Both the position numbers and the translations under genes were made by a program. Shown piece by piece: positions 46,666-55,661 of a DNA stretch of 64,000 bases. This DNA comes from Chitinophaga sp. CF418 (GTDB lineage: Bacteria > Bacteroidota > Bacteroidia > Chitinophagales > Chitinophagaceae), in NCBI RefSeq assembly GCF_900142925.1, contig NZ_FRCN01000003.1:89300-153299 (forward strand). Reading direction: 5' to 3'. The first letter of the stretch is position 1, and every line of letters starts with the position of its first letter. The notes under the pieces were generated by a model. It had not been told where the DNA came from and did no database searches. It saw nothing but the letters and a program-made list of their open reading frames with translations.

Positions 46666-48008
46666 AAGTATATATTTTCATCAGCTTTTATTTCTGTCAA
46701 ATAATGTTCAACATTAATGGTTAACTCTGGGCGCTCAGACACGCTACCAATTAATGAACTAATTACGTCATAAGCTACTGAGAGATCAGAGCCCTCTTGC
46801 AATACCTTATTCATTATATTCTCTGCATTGAGTTTCCTTCCGAGTGTCAATTCTTCTATAAAGTGATGCTTCCATTTATTAACTGCTTCCTGCCGTTCGA
46901 CTTCCAATTGTATTTTTTTTCTCTCTTCTTCCTCATATATTTTATCAGGGCCCAACTCTATGATCATATCAGGAGGACTTTTTATCAATTCATGGATTTT
47001 AATTGGCGGGAGTGGACGATACTGATTAAAGAAATGTTTTTGCGGCAACTCAATAGAAAATACATTATCATCCTTACTAAACCGACTATATTGAAGAAGA
47101 AATGTCTGTAGTTTGCTTAGTTTGATTTTATAACTTGCCCTTGCAGAAATTGTCTCTTTCAGTTCATTTAACTTGTCGTTCGCATGATATATACGTTGAC
47201 GAATCATTCTTAATTTATTATCAACTTCATTGAAAAAATCACTAATGTCCGTTAGAATAAGTTCTGCTTTTTCCCAGTCGAGTTTATGTTTCTTCAGTAG
47301 GATATGATCTTGAAAAGAAGTAGTTTCCATTCTCGAATAGAAGTCATCTTTTACAAATTTCAAATCTGACAAAAATTTATCCTTGCTGATGATCGCTCTG
47401 TTTATGTCTTCTGCCTTTTCTCCGAACGTTTTAAACACCTTTGCAAATTGCTGTACTAGTGTCGTTGCTGTAGCTTGATCATTATCTAAAATATGATTTA
47501 AATCTTTGTAAGCATCCCTAAGTTCGTCTTCAAGCGATTCTATCTTCTGAAGTACAATACCCTTCGGACCCATGATAAAAATGCGGCCAAATTTTCTTTC
47601 CAATTCTTCCCCAGAATTTATTTCTCCATGTCTTATCGTAAAAGCTTCCTGGAAACTCTTTTGTAAAAGGTGATCTTTATATGGATTCTCTAACTTGGCT
47701 CTCATTAATTCTATGATAGATTTTGCATGATCTGTCAGGTAATATTTCCATGGTTCGCCAGGTACATTTCGTAAATAATAGTTAAATAATACATCCCGGA
47801 TCTTGCTCCATTGTGGTTCCGATTTAAACTCTTCTTTGCGATCTAAATAGATCTCATGAAGTACATTTTCTATATCTGAAAGGCTAAAACAATAGTCTAA
47901 TTCCTTGGATTCAATCTTTTCATATAAAGCAATTATAAGATATCCTCCACGCTCCTTTCGAGGGAGCAACAAATCGTAGTTATCAAACAGTTCATTATAT
48001 CTCATCAT
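46623..48008 (-). CDS. jetA: Wadjet kleisin subunit JetA
   Basis: Of 461 residues. MksF/DUF3375-like kleisin: N-terminal winged helix (about 1-110), central coiled coil (about 145-310), and C-terminal helical part ending in NHMNS. It closes the SMC ring in the complex with JetB and JetC. First gene of the operon, with two tandem ATG codons. Upstream 48009-48150 has no clear promoter box. Confidence 0.85.
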   Translation of the reverse strand: MMRYNELFDNYDLLLPRKERGGYLIIALYEKIESKELDYCFSLSDIENVLHEIYLDRKEEFKSEPQWSKIRDVLFNYYLRNVPGEPWKYYLTDHAKSIIELMRAKLENPYKDHLLQKSFQEAFTIRHGEINSGEELERKFGRIFIMGPKGIVLQKIESLEDELRDAYKDLNHILDNDQATATTLVQQFAKVFKTFGEKAEDINRAIISKDKFLSDLKFVKDDFYSRMETTSFQDHILLKKHKLDWEKAELILTDISDFFNEVDNKLRMIRQRIYHANDKLNELKETISARASYKIKLSKLQTFLLQYSRFSKDDNVFSIELPQKHFFNQYRPLPPIKIHELIKSPPDMIIELGPDKIYEEEERKKIQLEVERQEAVNKWKHHFIEELTLGRKLNAENIMNKVLQEGSDLSVAYDVISSLIGSVSERPELTINVEHYLTEIKADENIYLWKTTIQKGNHMNS

Positions 48009-48267
48009 ATAGAAGATTTAACGAATAATAAACTTCTCCTATCTCGCCAAAGTAAAGAATAAATTAATTGGAGAACGTTAATTACTAGTTAATTAGATTG
48101 AAATGATCTTATTCTGAGTAATAGGATCAGTGATGAGATACTATAAACAAATCATTATCATTTAATAATAATACTTAGCATCCAAAATAGAAGAGATGAG
48201 TGAGAATCCGGAATCGAACCTACAGGGACATGATTGTAAATGACTTATAAAATGGCTGTAATACTGT

Positions 48268-48336
48268 AAAACAGAAAATCCGCTACAAGAGCGGATTTTC
48301 TGTTTTACGTGCCCACTACCGGAGCGTTTTCGAACC
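48268..48336 (-). repeat. Island repeat copy C with strong hairpin
   Basis: A perfect 17-bp hairpin (left arm ending AAAATCCGCT, right arm starting AGCGGATTTT, 48268-48306) next to core GTGCCCACTACCGGAGCG then TTTTCGAACC (48309-48336). A second T-arm-like GGAATCGAACC lies at about 48204. This intergenic region (48009-48414) holds no gene; it separates the Wadjet operon from the unknown three-gene set upstream. Confidence 0.7.
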
Positions 48337-48414
48337 AAATGGTGTTGATTATCAATAAATTGGATCAAATATGTTCACCTGCTTTATAAAATATAAGTAG
48401 TCAGAATATTTTTA

Positions 48415-48840
48415 CTAATAGTTAATAAACCAAACAGAATAGTCCTGAAGTAATTGATATTCAGGGGACTTTTCATTTACGGCTTTCATATCTGCCAGTG
48501 GAAGTTGGAAACGTTTTTTATCGGACAGTCTTGTAACTTTTGTAAACAATCCAAAATCTTCATCGAAATAAGGATCAATCCTGATCATATTGAATATATC
48601 GGAATAAGACGGTCGGGTTTTCTTAAGTGTTTCGTATTCTTGTTTGCTTCCTGGGCCTAATAAGTAAAATTCCTCCCAATCGAAATCTTCAATTCCGGTA
48701 ATATGAATTGGGAATTTCAGGTTTGCCTCAAGGTATGATTTGAAGAATAAGAGTGTTTCAGGTCGTTTGGATACGTTATCAAAACGGTTACTTAATAGCT
48801 GTTCAATTCTTTTTATGTTTTGATTCAATCTTCTTGTCAT
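48415..48840 (-). CDS. Unknown protein, third small gene of the primase-helicase operon
   Basis: Of 141 residues. Basic N-terminus (MTRRLNQNIKRIEQLLSNRF) then IHITGIEDFDWEEFYLLGPG and an acidic DPYFDEDFGLF. Soluble, no signal. Family not recognised; it has the flavour of small calcium-binding-like or immunity proteins. Two bases after the 185-residue gene, so it belongs to the same transcript. Confidence 0.6.
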   Translation of the reverse strand: MTRRLNQNIKRIEQLLSNRFDNVSKRPETLLFFKSYLEANLKFPIHITGIEDFDWEEFYLLGPGSKQEYETLKKTRPSYSDIFNMIRIDPYFDEDFGLFTKVTRLSDKKRFQLPLADMKAVNEKSPEYQLLQDYSVWFINY

Positions 48841-48842
48841 AA

Positions 48843-49400
48843 TTACAAATGGGAAGTTTGATTTATTTCCTTAGATAGTTGATACATCAATGAAAATGCG
48901 ATACTTCCATTGGAAAAAATGTCAATAATAGAATATTTTTCGTAGGGCCACATTATTAGAAAGTCATCATACTCTTCACCTGTTTCAAATTCACCTATGG
49001 TAGATAACAGTAAAAGATACTTTTTAATATCATCAGGTAAACTATTTACAGGTGTTACCTGAGTCCTGGTGTTCATTTGTAAGTAAATTCCCTCCCCATT
49101 CATGCCAATATGTAGCACGACTTCGGCAGGTTTATAATACGCGTGAATAAATATGATATTCCCAAAATCTTTACATTCCGCATGTGTCCATTGATGCAAT
49201 GTTTCGTTATTTCCAGACCAATCCTCTAAAAGTTCATATAAAAGTTCCATAACCATTAATCCTAAGCTTTCCCGGTCAGAACAAGAGTTTGTGATCAGCC
49301 ATTTGTTGAAATCAACTATTGTATTAGCGTGAATATAGAATTCATTTAATTTTTGCTTTAACAACGACTTGTTTTTTGCAACATACTTGTTATCAGCCAT
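48843..49400 (-). CDS. Unknown protein, second small gene of the operon
   Basis: Of 185 residues, soluble. Helical start (LLKQKLNEFYIHANTIV), then IVDFNKWLITNSCSDRESLG and a beta-like stretch (KPAEVVLHIGMNGEGIYLQM). Family not recognised. Start and stop lie 2 bp from both neighbours, so it is co-translated with them. Confidence 0.6.
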   Translation of the reverse strand: MADNKYVAKNKSLLKQKLNEFYIHANTIVDFNKWLITNSCSDRESLGLMVMELLYELLEDWSGNNETLHQWTHAECKDFGNIIFIHAYYKPAEVVLHIGMNGEGIYLQMNTRTQVTPVNSLPDDIKKYLLLLSTIGEFETGEEYDDFLIMWPYEKYSIIDIFSNGSIAFSLMYQLSKEINQTSHL

Positions 49401-49402
49401 GA

Positions 49403-50020
49403 TTAATGTATACTGCGGTTCCTAAATGTTGATATTATTTCCTCCCATTTATCATCATAATATCTATCCTCCTCTGGTATGCTATTGAAATGCTGAGAAG
49501 CAGTTTTGGACAACGAATCAAATACATTGTCGCTTAGCTGCTGGTTACCTATCTGGTTTAAAAAACCAAAAGTGTCAATAATAATCATTTGGTAAGTCCA
49601 TCCCTCATCGTACACAAGGCACAGTTCAGGTTCGATGGCAAGAATAATAGCAAATGCAATTTCAGCAGCGATAATACAATTACCTATATTGATTAATTCT
49701 TTTCCGCGTTCCAGAAAAGCCATGGTTATTTTTTCAACAGCATTCTCACCATCTTCTGTTATAATATCTTCTCCGTTTTTCTCTTCGGCAATAAACGCTT
49801 GCAAAAAGGTTAACATTTCAGCAGTCGTTTCCATCGGAACAAACCGGGCAATCATTTCATATGAGATTGATCGCTCACGCTGAATAAGTTGCTCTAATGT
49901 TTTTTGTGCAAGACTGGCAGGTTGCTCGTCCATTATTTTCTTTAACTGCGTAGTATAATTTTCAAGAGGGAAAAGAGAAGGTACATACCTTGAATATCTC
50001 ATTTTTTCGCTTTTACTCAT
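49403..50020 (-). CDS. Unknown protein, first small gene of the operon
   Basis: Of 205 residues, largely helical: repeats of amphipathic helices such as SLAQKTLEQLIQRERSISYE and IIAAEIAFAIILAIEPELCL. It could be a helical-repeat adaptor. Family not recognised. Begins 54 bp after the stop of the primase-helicase gene. Confidence 0.6.
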   Translation of the reverse strand: MSKSEKMRYSRYVPSLFPLENYTTQLKKIMDEQPASLAQKTLEQLIQRERSISYEMIARFVPMETTAEMLTFLQAFIAEEKNGEDIITEDGENAVEKITMAFLERGKELINIGNCIIAAEIAFAIILAIEPELCLVYDEGWTYQMIIIDTFGFLNQIGNQQLSDNVFDSLSKTASQHFNSIPEEDRYYDDKWEEIISTFRNRSIH

Positions 50021-50074
50021 GATATTTAAAGCTTTGGAATTGATAATTTGGTGAATGGAAAGAAGTGTGATTTA

Positions 50075-53050
50075 CTAAATCATACGTTCTTCCAGCATAA
50101 ACTTCCAGGTTATAAATCCTTTCTGTTCGTTGTTATAGTCATGAACAATCCGGCTAAAATTTTCCGGTGCAGCAGCAAGGAAGACCTGTCTGCCTTGCTG
50201 CCTGATAATATCCAGTTGCTTGTCTAATTCTTTCAAATAGGTAGGTAAAAGCGGACGCTGCTTTTCAAAACACCATAAATAGCTAGCTTCTTCAGTATCC
50301 AGAGTTTCTAATATCACATGATACATTTCTTCCCCTTCTATTAAGAACACAAAAGAAAATGGCTGAAGTACAAACCGGATCTTCAGGATATTTCCGGCAT
50401 GCCTTTCCGCAAGGTGACGAAGTTGTTGATGATGTTTAAAATGTGGCTGTCTTAATATATCTGCAATTAATTCCTCACCAGTTTCGTAAATTGTTTGTCC
50501 CGCTTGTAGCTGATTTATATCCAATACATTCCGTTCAGGTAAAGAAGATTTACTAAGGATTGCTTTTGTCATGAATCTAAATCGCACCCCCTCAATAATT
50601 TCTTTATTGATCCTTTTAATATCATCCGATTCTGCAGTTTGAGAAACGAGCACCCCTTTTTCCAGTTCTGCATATATAGAAACAGTAATATTTCTAGTTT
50701 TCAATGCTTTTATAAAATAGGGTTTCAGCACTTCAAACTCTGGCCGAACCTCTTCATGCGCGATTTCAAATTCAAGTTTCTCATTTGGCTCCTTGTAGAT
50801 ATATGAAAAACCTATCGCACCATATTTGAACTCAAGAGCTTCCAGAGGAATGCTAATTTCTTTCTCGATTTTAATTGTGTCACTGATAATTACCGGAGTT
50901 ATTTCTTCCACTGGATCATCAAACAATGATCGTTGTCGAATAAGCTTCCTATAATAGGTGTTCCGTTTTAAGAACAGCTTGTTCAGGTAATCAATCCTAA
51001 TATCCCGGTAGTCATAAATCACCGGTGCTATTTCTGATCTTTGTACCCTGCCAATATACTGTATTAGTTTTCCTTCAAATGAAAATGGATAAACCAGGAA
51101 GAGGCAGGTAGCATTGTCCAAATCAGTTCCTTCTCCAAAAAACTGGCCTGTTGTGATCAATACCTGATAATTCCCTGATTTTAACAGCTTCCATTTAGCA
51201 TCACGGCTGGCTATACTATCATCTCCACTTAGGGTAATAGCTTCATGTGATTGTTTCAGATATTGGAACAATGAATCTATATGCTCCTTGCGTTCAGTTA
51301 GCACAACAACACGCCTTCCATTACTGAGTTCTTTGATTATATCCTTAAGGATCAGATTGTTTCTCGTTGAATCATGTACCAGAATTTTAGACAAGGTTTC
51401 AAACCGGTCTGTTTTCTGGTTAAATGGTACATCCAGCGATGTTTCTCGTATTATTATAGTTGCCTGAGGAGAATTAGTTACCTGTTGACTGTCTATTTCC
51501 GCAATAACTTCCCCCAAATGAATGAAGATAATTTTGCCATCATTGTATTTACGGAATGGAGTAGCAGTAAGCCCATACTGGTAATAACTATTGAATTGCT
51601 GTATCGTATTTCGATAAGTTTCAGCAGGAATATGGTGGCATTCATCGACTAATATCGTTCCGAATGAGTTGGTAAGATCTTTATTAGATTTATCGATTAT
51701 TGCTTTAGCCAGGCTCTGAATGGTAGCTAAAGTTACCACCTTTCCAGGCTTATATTTCCACTGTCCTATTTTCCCTATTTCATGGGCAGGAATTCCGAGG
51801 AAAGTGGCAATGCGTTCTGCCCACTGGTCCATCAGCTGTTTTCTGTGTACAACAATAAGAGCCGGCTGTTGTTTTGCGGCAATTATCTTCAACCCAATCA
51901 AAGTTTTTCCCGAACCAGGAGGGGCTACTATAACTCCTATATGCTTGTTTTCAGTTGCAGAAACTCCTATTTGCTGATAGTCCCGTAATTTTGCCTCGAA
52001 ACGAAAGGGCTGATTGGGCTTTATTTCACGTTGGTCTTCCAATCGATGTGGAATATTGTTCTTCTTACAAAAATCAAGAAGCCGCCTGACAAATCCACGG
52101 GGAATAATAATATAATCGCCTGTTTCCCCAATAAACCTGAAATAACGTTTACTTCCATAAGTACTTTTTCCTGTCTTCTGCCGGATGAAGAATTCTGTAT
52201 TAGCGAAATTGAGTTCCTCTCTCAAATAATTAATCAGGATGATGGGCAATCCGCTTTTGGCTATAGTGATTACGTTGTTCAATACTATGGTTAAGCCTTG
52301 ATTAGGTGTAGCATTTATGGCTAATGCAGTAGTATCTGTTCGTTCATATAGCATATCTAAAATAGCAGTTTGTACTCTCTGTATAGTTGTAAGAAATTGC
52401 CACTGATCGGGATAAGGCTCCATAGTTTTGGGCTCAATAAAGCAACTATTCCCATTATCCATAGCAGGCTTATAAAAAGGAATGGCGATCAGGTTGCCTA
52501 ATCCTTTTCCGGCAAGTCTGTCCTGGTTGGGAAAGAGCCGGTCAAAACTGGAATTCTTATCGAATCTTGAAATGATACAATCTTCTGTCAGTAATGAGAG
52601 CAATACTTTTCGACTCTTTATTGCCGGGTAGGGCTGCTCAAAGAAGATCCAGACATGTGCACCGTTACCAGACCGGGAACGTTCAAGGTAAGCGGGAATT
52701 TTTTTCTCCCGACAATAAAATAAAAACTTCCGGCTATCGTCACTCCAGTTCTCCTCATCAAAATCAGCCACAATGAACCAGGATGTATTATCAGTTAGAA
52801 GCGGATAGACGCCAATAAGTTGGTTTCCAAGTATATGTTGCTTTATCTGCTCATTCGTTAAATATTGATAAGTCTTCTCCGGAAAATCACTCAGTGTTCC
52901 ACCTTTCATTTTATGCACTTTATAACGGTACGGGTCAAAATGAATGGCTGGCATGTAACCAGATTTACCGTTTTTCTCCCAGTATAATGCAAAAACATCC
53001 TCCCGACCTTTGAAGAGCGAACTGTAAAGACTTATTTTATCATCAGGCAT
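50075..53050 (-). CDS. Primase-helicase fusion of the TOTE conflict-system type
   Basis: Of 991 residues from ATG at 53050 (MPDDKISLY; an in-frame GTG is one codon earlier). N-terminal half is an archaeo-eukaryotic primase domain of the TOTE kind: FIVADFDEENW with Asp97/99, SGNGAHVWIFF with His133, and RLFPNQDRLAGKGLGNLIAI. The centre is a superfamily 2 helicase: Walker A APPGSGKT (377-384), DECHH (470-474), TATPF (496-500), TGQFFGEGTDL and QYIGRVQRSE. About 200 extra C-terminal residues are unassigned. Such proteins occur in mobile or defence contexts and may synthesise or process nucleic acid on invading DNA. Heads an operon with three unknown small genes. Confidence 0.85.
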   Translation of the reverse strand: MPDDKISLYSSLFKGREDVFALYWEKNGKSGYMPAIHFDPYRYKVHKMKGGTLSDFPEKTYQYLTNEQIKQHILGNQLIGVYPLLTDNTSWFIVADFDEENWSDDSRKFLFYCREKKIPAYLERSRSGNGAHVWIFFEQPYPAIKSRKVLLSLLTEDCIISRFDKNSSFDRLFPNQDRLAGKGLGNLIAIPFYKPAMDNGNSCFIEPKTMEPYPDQWQFLTTIQRVQTAILDMLYERTDTTALAINATPNQGLTIVLNNVITIAKSGLPIILINYLREELNFANTEFFIRQKTGKSTYGSKRYFRFIGETGDYIIIPRGFVRRLLDFCKKNNIPHRLEDQREIKPNQPFRFEAKLRDYQQIGVSATENKHIGVIVAPPGSGKTLIGLKIIAAKQQPALIVVHRKQLMDQWAERIATFLGIPAHEIGKIGQWKYKPGKVVTLATIQSLAKAIIDKSNKDLTNSFGTILVDECHHIPAETYRNTIQQFNSYYQYGLTATPFRKYNDGKIIFIHLGEVIAEIDSQQVTNSPQATIIIRETSLDVPFNQKTDRFETLSKILVHDSTRNNLILKDIIKELSNGRRVVVLTERKEHIDSLFQYLKQSHEAITLSGDDSIASRDAKWKLLKSGNYQVLITTGQFFGEGTDLDNATCLFLVYPFSFEGKLIQYIGRVQRSEIAPVIYDYRDIRIDYLNKLFLKRNTYYRKLIRQRSLFDDPVEEITPVIISDTIKIEKEISIPLEALEFKYGAIGFSYIYKEPNEKLEFEIAHEEVRPEFEVLKPYFIKALKTRNITVSIYAELEKGVLVSQTAESDDIKRINKEIIEGVRFRFMTKAILSKSSLPERNVLDINQLQAGQTIYETGEELIADILRQPHFKHHQQLRHLAERHAGNILKIRFVLQPFSFVFLIEGEEMYHVILETLDTEEASYLWCFEKQRPLLPTYLKELDKQLDIIRQQGRQVFLAAAPENFSRIVHDYNNEQKGFITWKFMLEERMI

Positions 53051-53118
53051 CACATTAAGATTGATTCACTTTGTTTTAAATTGTTAAGTCGCATTTATCC
53101 TCCACCATTTATGAGTAA

Positions 53119-54252
53119 CTAATTTTCCTCCAATCTTGCCTGTCGGTGCTCCCGCACTACAACGTCAACCGCAGGTTCTTTAACAAGATCCAATAGTTGT
53201 AGTGTTTGATACCAATAGAAGAAAGCGGATTTATCCTGTAGCTTTTTGAGGCGGTTAAGGCTATTCCATTGTGGGCTTTTAATCTCCAGAGTGGAAATAT
53301 CCTCATCGGCATATTTTGTAATAGGAGTTACATCTCCTGTTAAAATCTTTGCTGCCAGATAAGCTGCTTTGGCGCCTGCATTGATCGCTTGCTCAATTCT
53401 GAAACTACCAGAGATTAGAAAATTTGTGAAACTTGCTATTCCTTTTTGTAAACTTAAGAAATGGGTTTTCTCCGGCTCTTGTTTATTCTTTTCTCGCACG
53501 GAGATTAATTTACTAGTATTAATAATATTCCACAATACCTCATGTGCAGTAATATTCAATTTGCGGTAACCAATTTCCTGCTTCACGAAAATATTAAAGC
53601 TGTTCATTATCACCTCGAAATTTTGCGTCTGATCAAACAAATGCCCTATATCAAAAAGCTGTTTGATAATCTCTGTTTCTTTGCCTTTCCCATATGGTAT
53701 ACCGGTGGTCAGCGGAGCATAGGCTGTAAGCTTATCACCAGCAATAGCTTCAGCAGTTGGTACGGTTATGTTAATAGTCTCGCTGGTTTCTATCCAGGTA
53801 GCAGCTATAGGTTTTTCTTGTAACATTGGGTAATGACAATGTTCAAAGAGGACATCCAGGAGAATATAATTGGCTTGCTGATTGATGTTAGAGGGGTAGG
53901 AAAGCTCGTAATGCGCTTTAGGAACACCCTCTTTATAGCTGCGTCCTTCATCTAATTCCCATCCTGTGAAATGCGAATTGGTCACGATGGCATCCAAAAA
54001 CGCTTCAATTTCCTCCTTGCTATGTTCGGTAATTATATCAATATCTACCGAAAATCGGTTTGCTTCTTCGAGAATAAGTATTAAGCTAGTTCCTCCCTTG
54101 AAAATAAACTCAAAGCCCTGTTTCTTCATATGCTGTAGTAGATAGAGAGCATGAATCATCTTTTCGAGGACGGGAGGATTCAACTTGCTGTACCTCTCCT
54201 GGGACTTGAATTTATCAATCCAGTCTTTAGAAAAACAGTAATCTTTTATCAT
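53119..54252 (-). CDS. AbiEii-type nucleotidyltransferase toxin
   Basis: Of 377 residues. The polymerase-beta-type nucleotidyltransferase signature FKGGTSL (51-57) with RFSVDIDII (66-74; Asp70 and Asp72) is the hallmark of AbiEii/AbiGii toxins, which modify tRNA or another RNA and halt growth after phage attack. The lysine/aspartate segment AGDKLTAYAP is also kept. The AbiEi-like antitoxin gene is 1 bp upstream. The 3' end is 68 bp from the start of the primase-helicase gene, so read-through into it is possible. Confidence 0.9.
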   Translation of the reverse strand: MIKDYCFSKDWIDKFKSQERYSKLNPPVLEKMIHALYLLQHMKKQGFEFIFKGGTSLILILEEANRFSVDIDIITEHSKEEIEAFLDAIVTNSHFTGWELDEGRSYKEGVPKAHYELSYPSNINQQANYILLDVLFEHCHYPMLQEKPIAATWIETSETINITVPTAEAIAGDKLTAYAPLTTGIPYGKGKETEIIKQLFDIGHLFDQTQNFEVIMNSFNIFVKQEIGYRKLNITAHEVLWNIINTSKLISVREKNKQEPEKTHFLSLQKGIASFTNFLISGSFRIEQAINAGAKAAYLAAKILTGDVTPITKYADEDISTLEIKSPQWNSLNRLKKLQDKSAFFYWYQTLQLLDLVKEPAVDVVVREHRQARLEEN

Positions 54253-54253
54253 T

Positions 54254-55021
54254 TTATGACAATTCTTTCATGATATGGCTGAAGTTAACTTTGAGAAAGT
54301 CTTTAATTTCCTTCTCCCGGTTTCTTCTTTTAGCGTAGGACGTTATAGTACTAAAGTTAACGTCATATTGCTTTAGTATGTTCCTATAAATATTTATCTT
54401 TTCCTCGCCCTGCCAATAATTAAATAATTCAGTGTCGCAAAATAGATCTACAATGAGTTTTTCTAATGAGGGGATGTTTATTACGAAAGGAGAAATTTTG
54501 TGTTTGGTTAATGGGGACCTACTGATGAGTGATTTTAAAATAACAGGATCTGTTTCTGATTGGATATATCGATTAAGAGTCTGTTCGTCAGGGTTAATGA
54601 ATACATGGAATTCCGTATTATCCATTAAATAATTGAATACGGAGTCAATCATGTCTTTTTCTATTTCAACAAGATAGTAATTGGTTGCCGTCTGATGGCG
54701 GGAAAATTCATTCAACCAGTCAGTACTCCAGCAACAGAATTTGGTTTCAGTAAAAGCCTTATTGATGTCGTCATTTAACCCGACTAAAAATTCATTTATT
54801 AATGGTCTGAAGGGCGGCTTATTTGTCCATTTATAAAGGCCATTTTTGACTTCGCTAAGAATATGGTTATTTTTTAACTGTGATATATACCACCGAAAGG
54901 TATTGTCATTTAGGTCGGGCTTCTTACTAGAAATAAAATCGTATAGCTCATCTTTAGAAATCGTCTTAGATTTCAGATGAATTATATATTCCGACAATAT
55001 GTTCTTAAGTTCTCTATCCAT
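54254..55021 (-). CDS. AbiEi-type antitoxin and regulator
   Basis: Of 255 residues from ATG at 55021 (MDRELKNILSEY); a TTG 36 bp upstream falls inside the inverted repeat and is unlikely. N-terminal winged helix (ISKDELYDFISSKKPDLNDN, then TFRWYISQLKNNHILSEVKNG), C-terminal antitoxin domain of the AbiEi/DUF6577 kind. AbiEi antitoxins are transcriptional autorepressors that also neutralise the toxin. The AT-rich 17-bp inverted repeat at the start is its probable operator. Confidence 0.8.
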   Translation of the reverse strand: MDRELKNILSEYIIHLKSKTISKDELYDFISSKKPDLNDNTFRWYISQLKNNHILSEVKNGLYKWTNKPPFRPLINEFLVGLNDDINKAFTETKFCCWSTDWLNEFSRHQTATNYYLVEIEKDMIDSVFNYLMDNTEFHVFINPDEQTLNRYIQSETDPVILKSLISRSPLTKHKISPFVINIPSLEKLIVDLFCDTELFNYWQGEEKINIYRNILKQYDVNFSTITSYAKRRNREKEIKDFLKVNFSHIMKELS

Positions 55022-55022
55022 A

Positions 55023-55066
55023 TTCCAACAATTGCCAAATTTACGATTTTTTGGCAATTGTTGGAA
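55023..55066. promoter_or_regulatory. AbiEi operator-like inverted repeat
   Basis: Perfect 17-bp inverted repeat, arms TTCCAACAATTGCCAAA and TTTGGCAATTGTTGGAA, with a 10-bp spacer, ending 1 bp before the antitoxin ATG. Each arm itself contains the palindrome CAATTG. Placement over the start suits autorepression; in RNA it would also form a strong hairpin over the translation start. Confidence 0.75.
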
Positions 55067-55194
55067 AAGACTTTATGCGATATGAAATGCATATTCTAAC
55101 GATTATCTACCAGCCTCATCATGCCTTATTCTCCGAAAAAGTAAGCCCTTATATAGAATATCATTGGAATGCGGGCACTAGATTTTTTAAACTT

Positions 55195-55329
55195 GATTCC
55201 AGATCAGGAATCGAACCTGCTTAGTTTTGAATATGAAAGAGTTGTAGGATATAGGAAATGCACATAAAAAATAAAACCCGCAACTAGTGCGGCTTTTGCA
55301 TTTTACGTGCCCAGTAGCGGATTCGAACC
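55195..55329 (-). repeat. Island repeat copy D and second tRNA-like fragment
   Basis: Core GTGCCCAGTAGCGGATTC then GAACC (55307-55329), the version most like a true tRNA 3' end (minus strand: GGTTCGAATCC, then GCTACTGGGCA), preceded by a terminator hairpin ACCCGC / GCGG. About 85 bp to the left a second fragment, minus strand GCAGGTTCGATTCCTGATC with TGGAATCA, looks like the 3' end of another tRNA. No full cloverleaf was found. The rest of 55067-55661 has no gene; TATATTTAC at about 55538 could be a promoter box. Confidence 0.55.
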
Positions 55330-55661
55330 GCCCCCCTGCGAACGATAAAGCCTAACACAGTGGTGTACGATTTCTCCAATTAGGGAATTTGACATTATAT
55401 TTCACAGTATGTGACATACAATATCAAGGCGGTCAAATACAATAAAAGGATGATATAACCATTTCCTTTTTCCGAAGCATGGGTCGCATGCCCCGGTAAA
55501 GATTATCTAACACTATGAAATAACCAACCCCCTTATTATATTTACTACGTGTAAACCCGCTCTGTAGCTCGCAATAGCTGAAAACTATCTTTAACCCTCC
55601 ACTTACATACATTCCATTTCACGTCAAGTACTCATGTAACCAAATCCAAATCAATTCCATC

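Noticed and set aside
55307..55329. A complete tRNA gene at repeat copy D
   Set aside because: Only the T-arm and acceptor 3' strand are visible; no anticodon arm or 5' acceptor strand (GCCCAGT) was found at the right distance.
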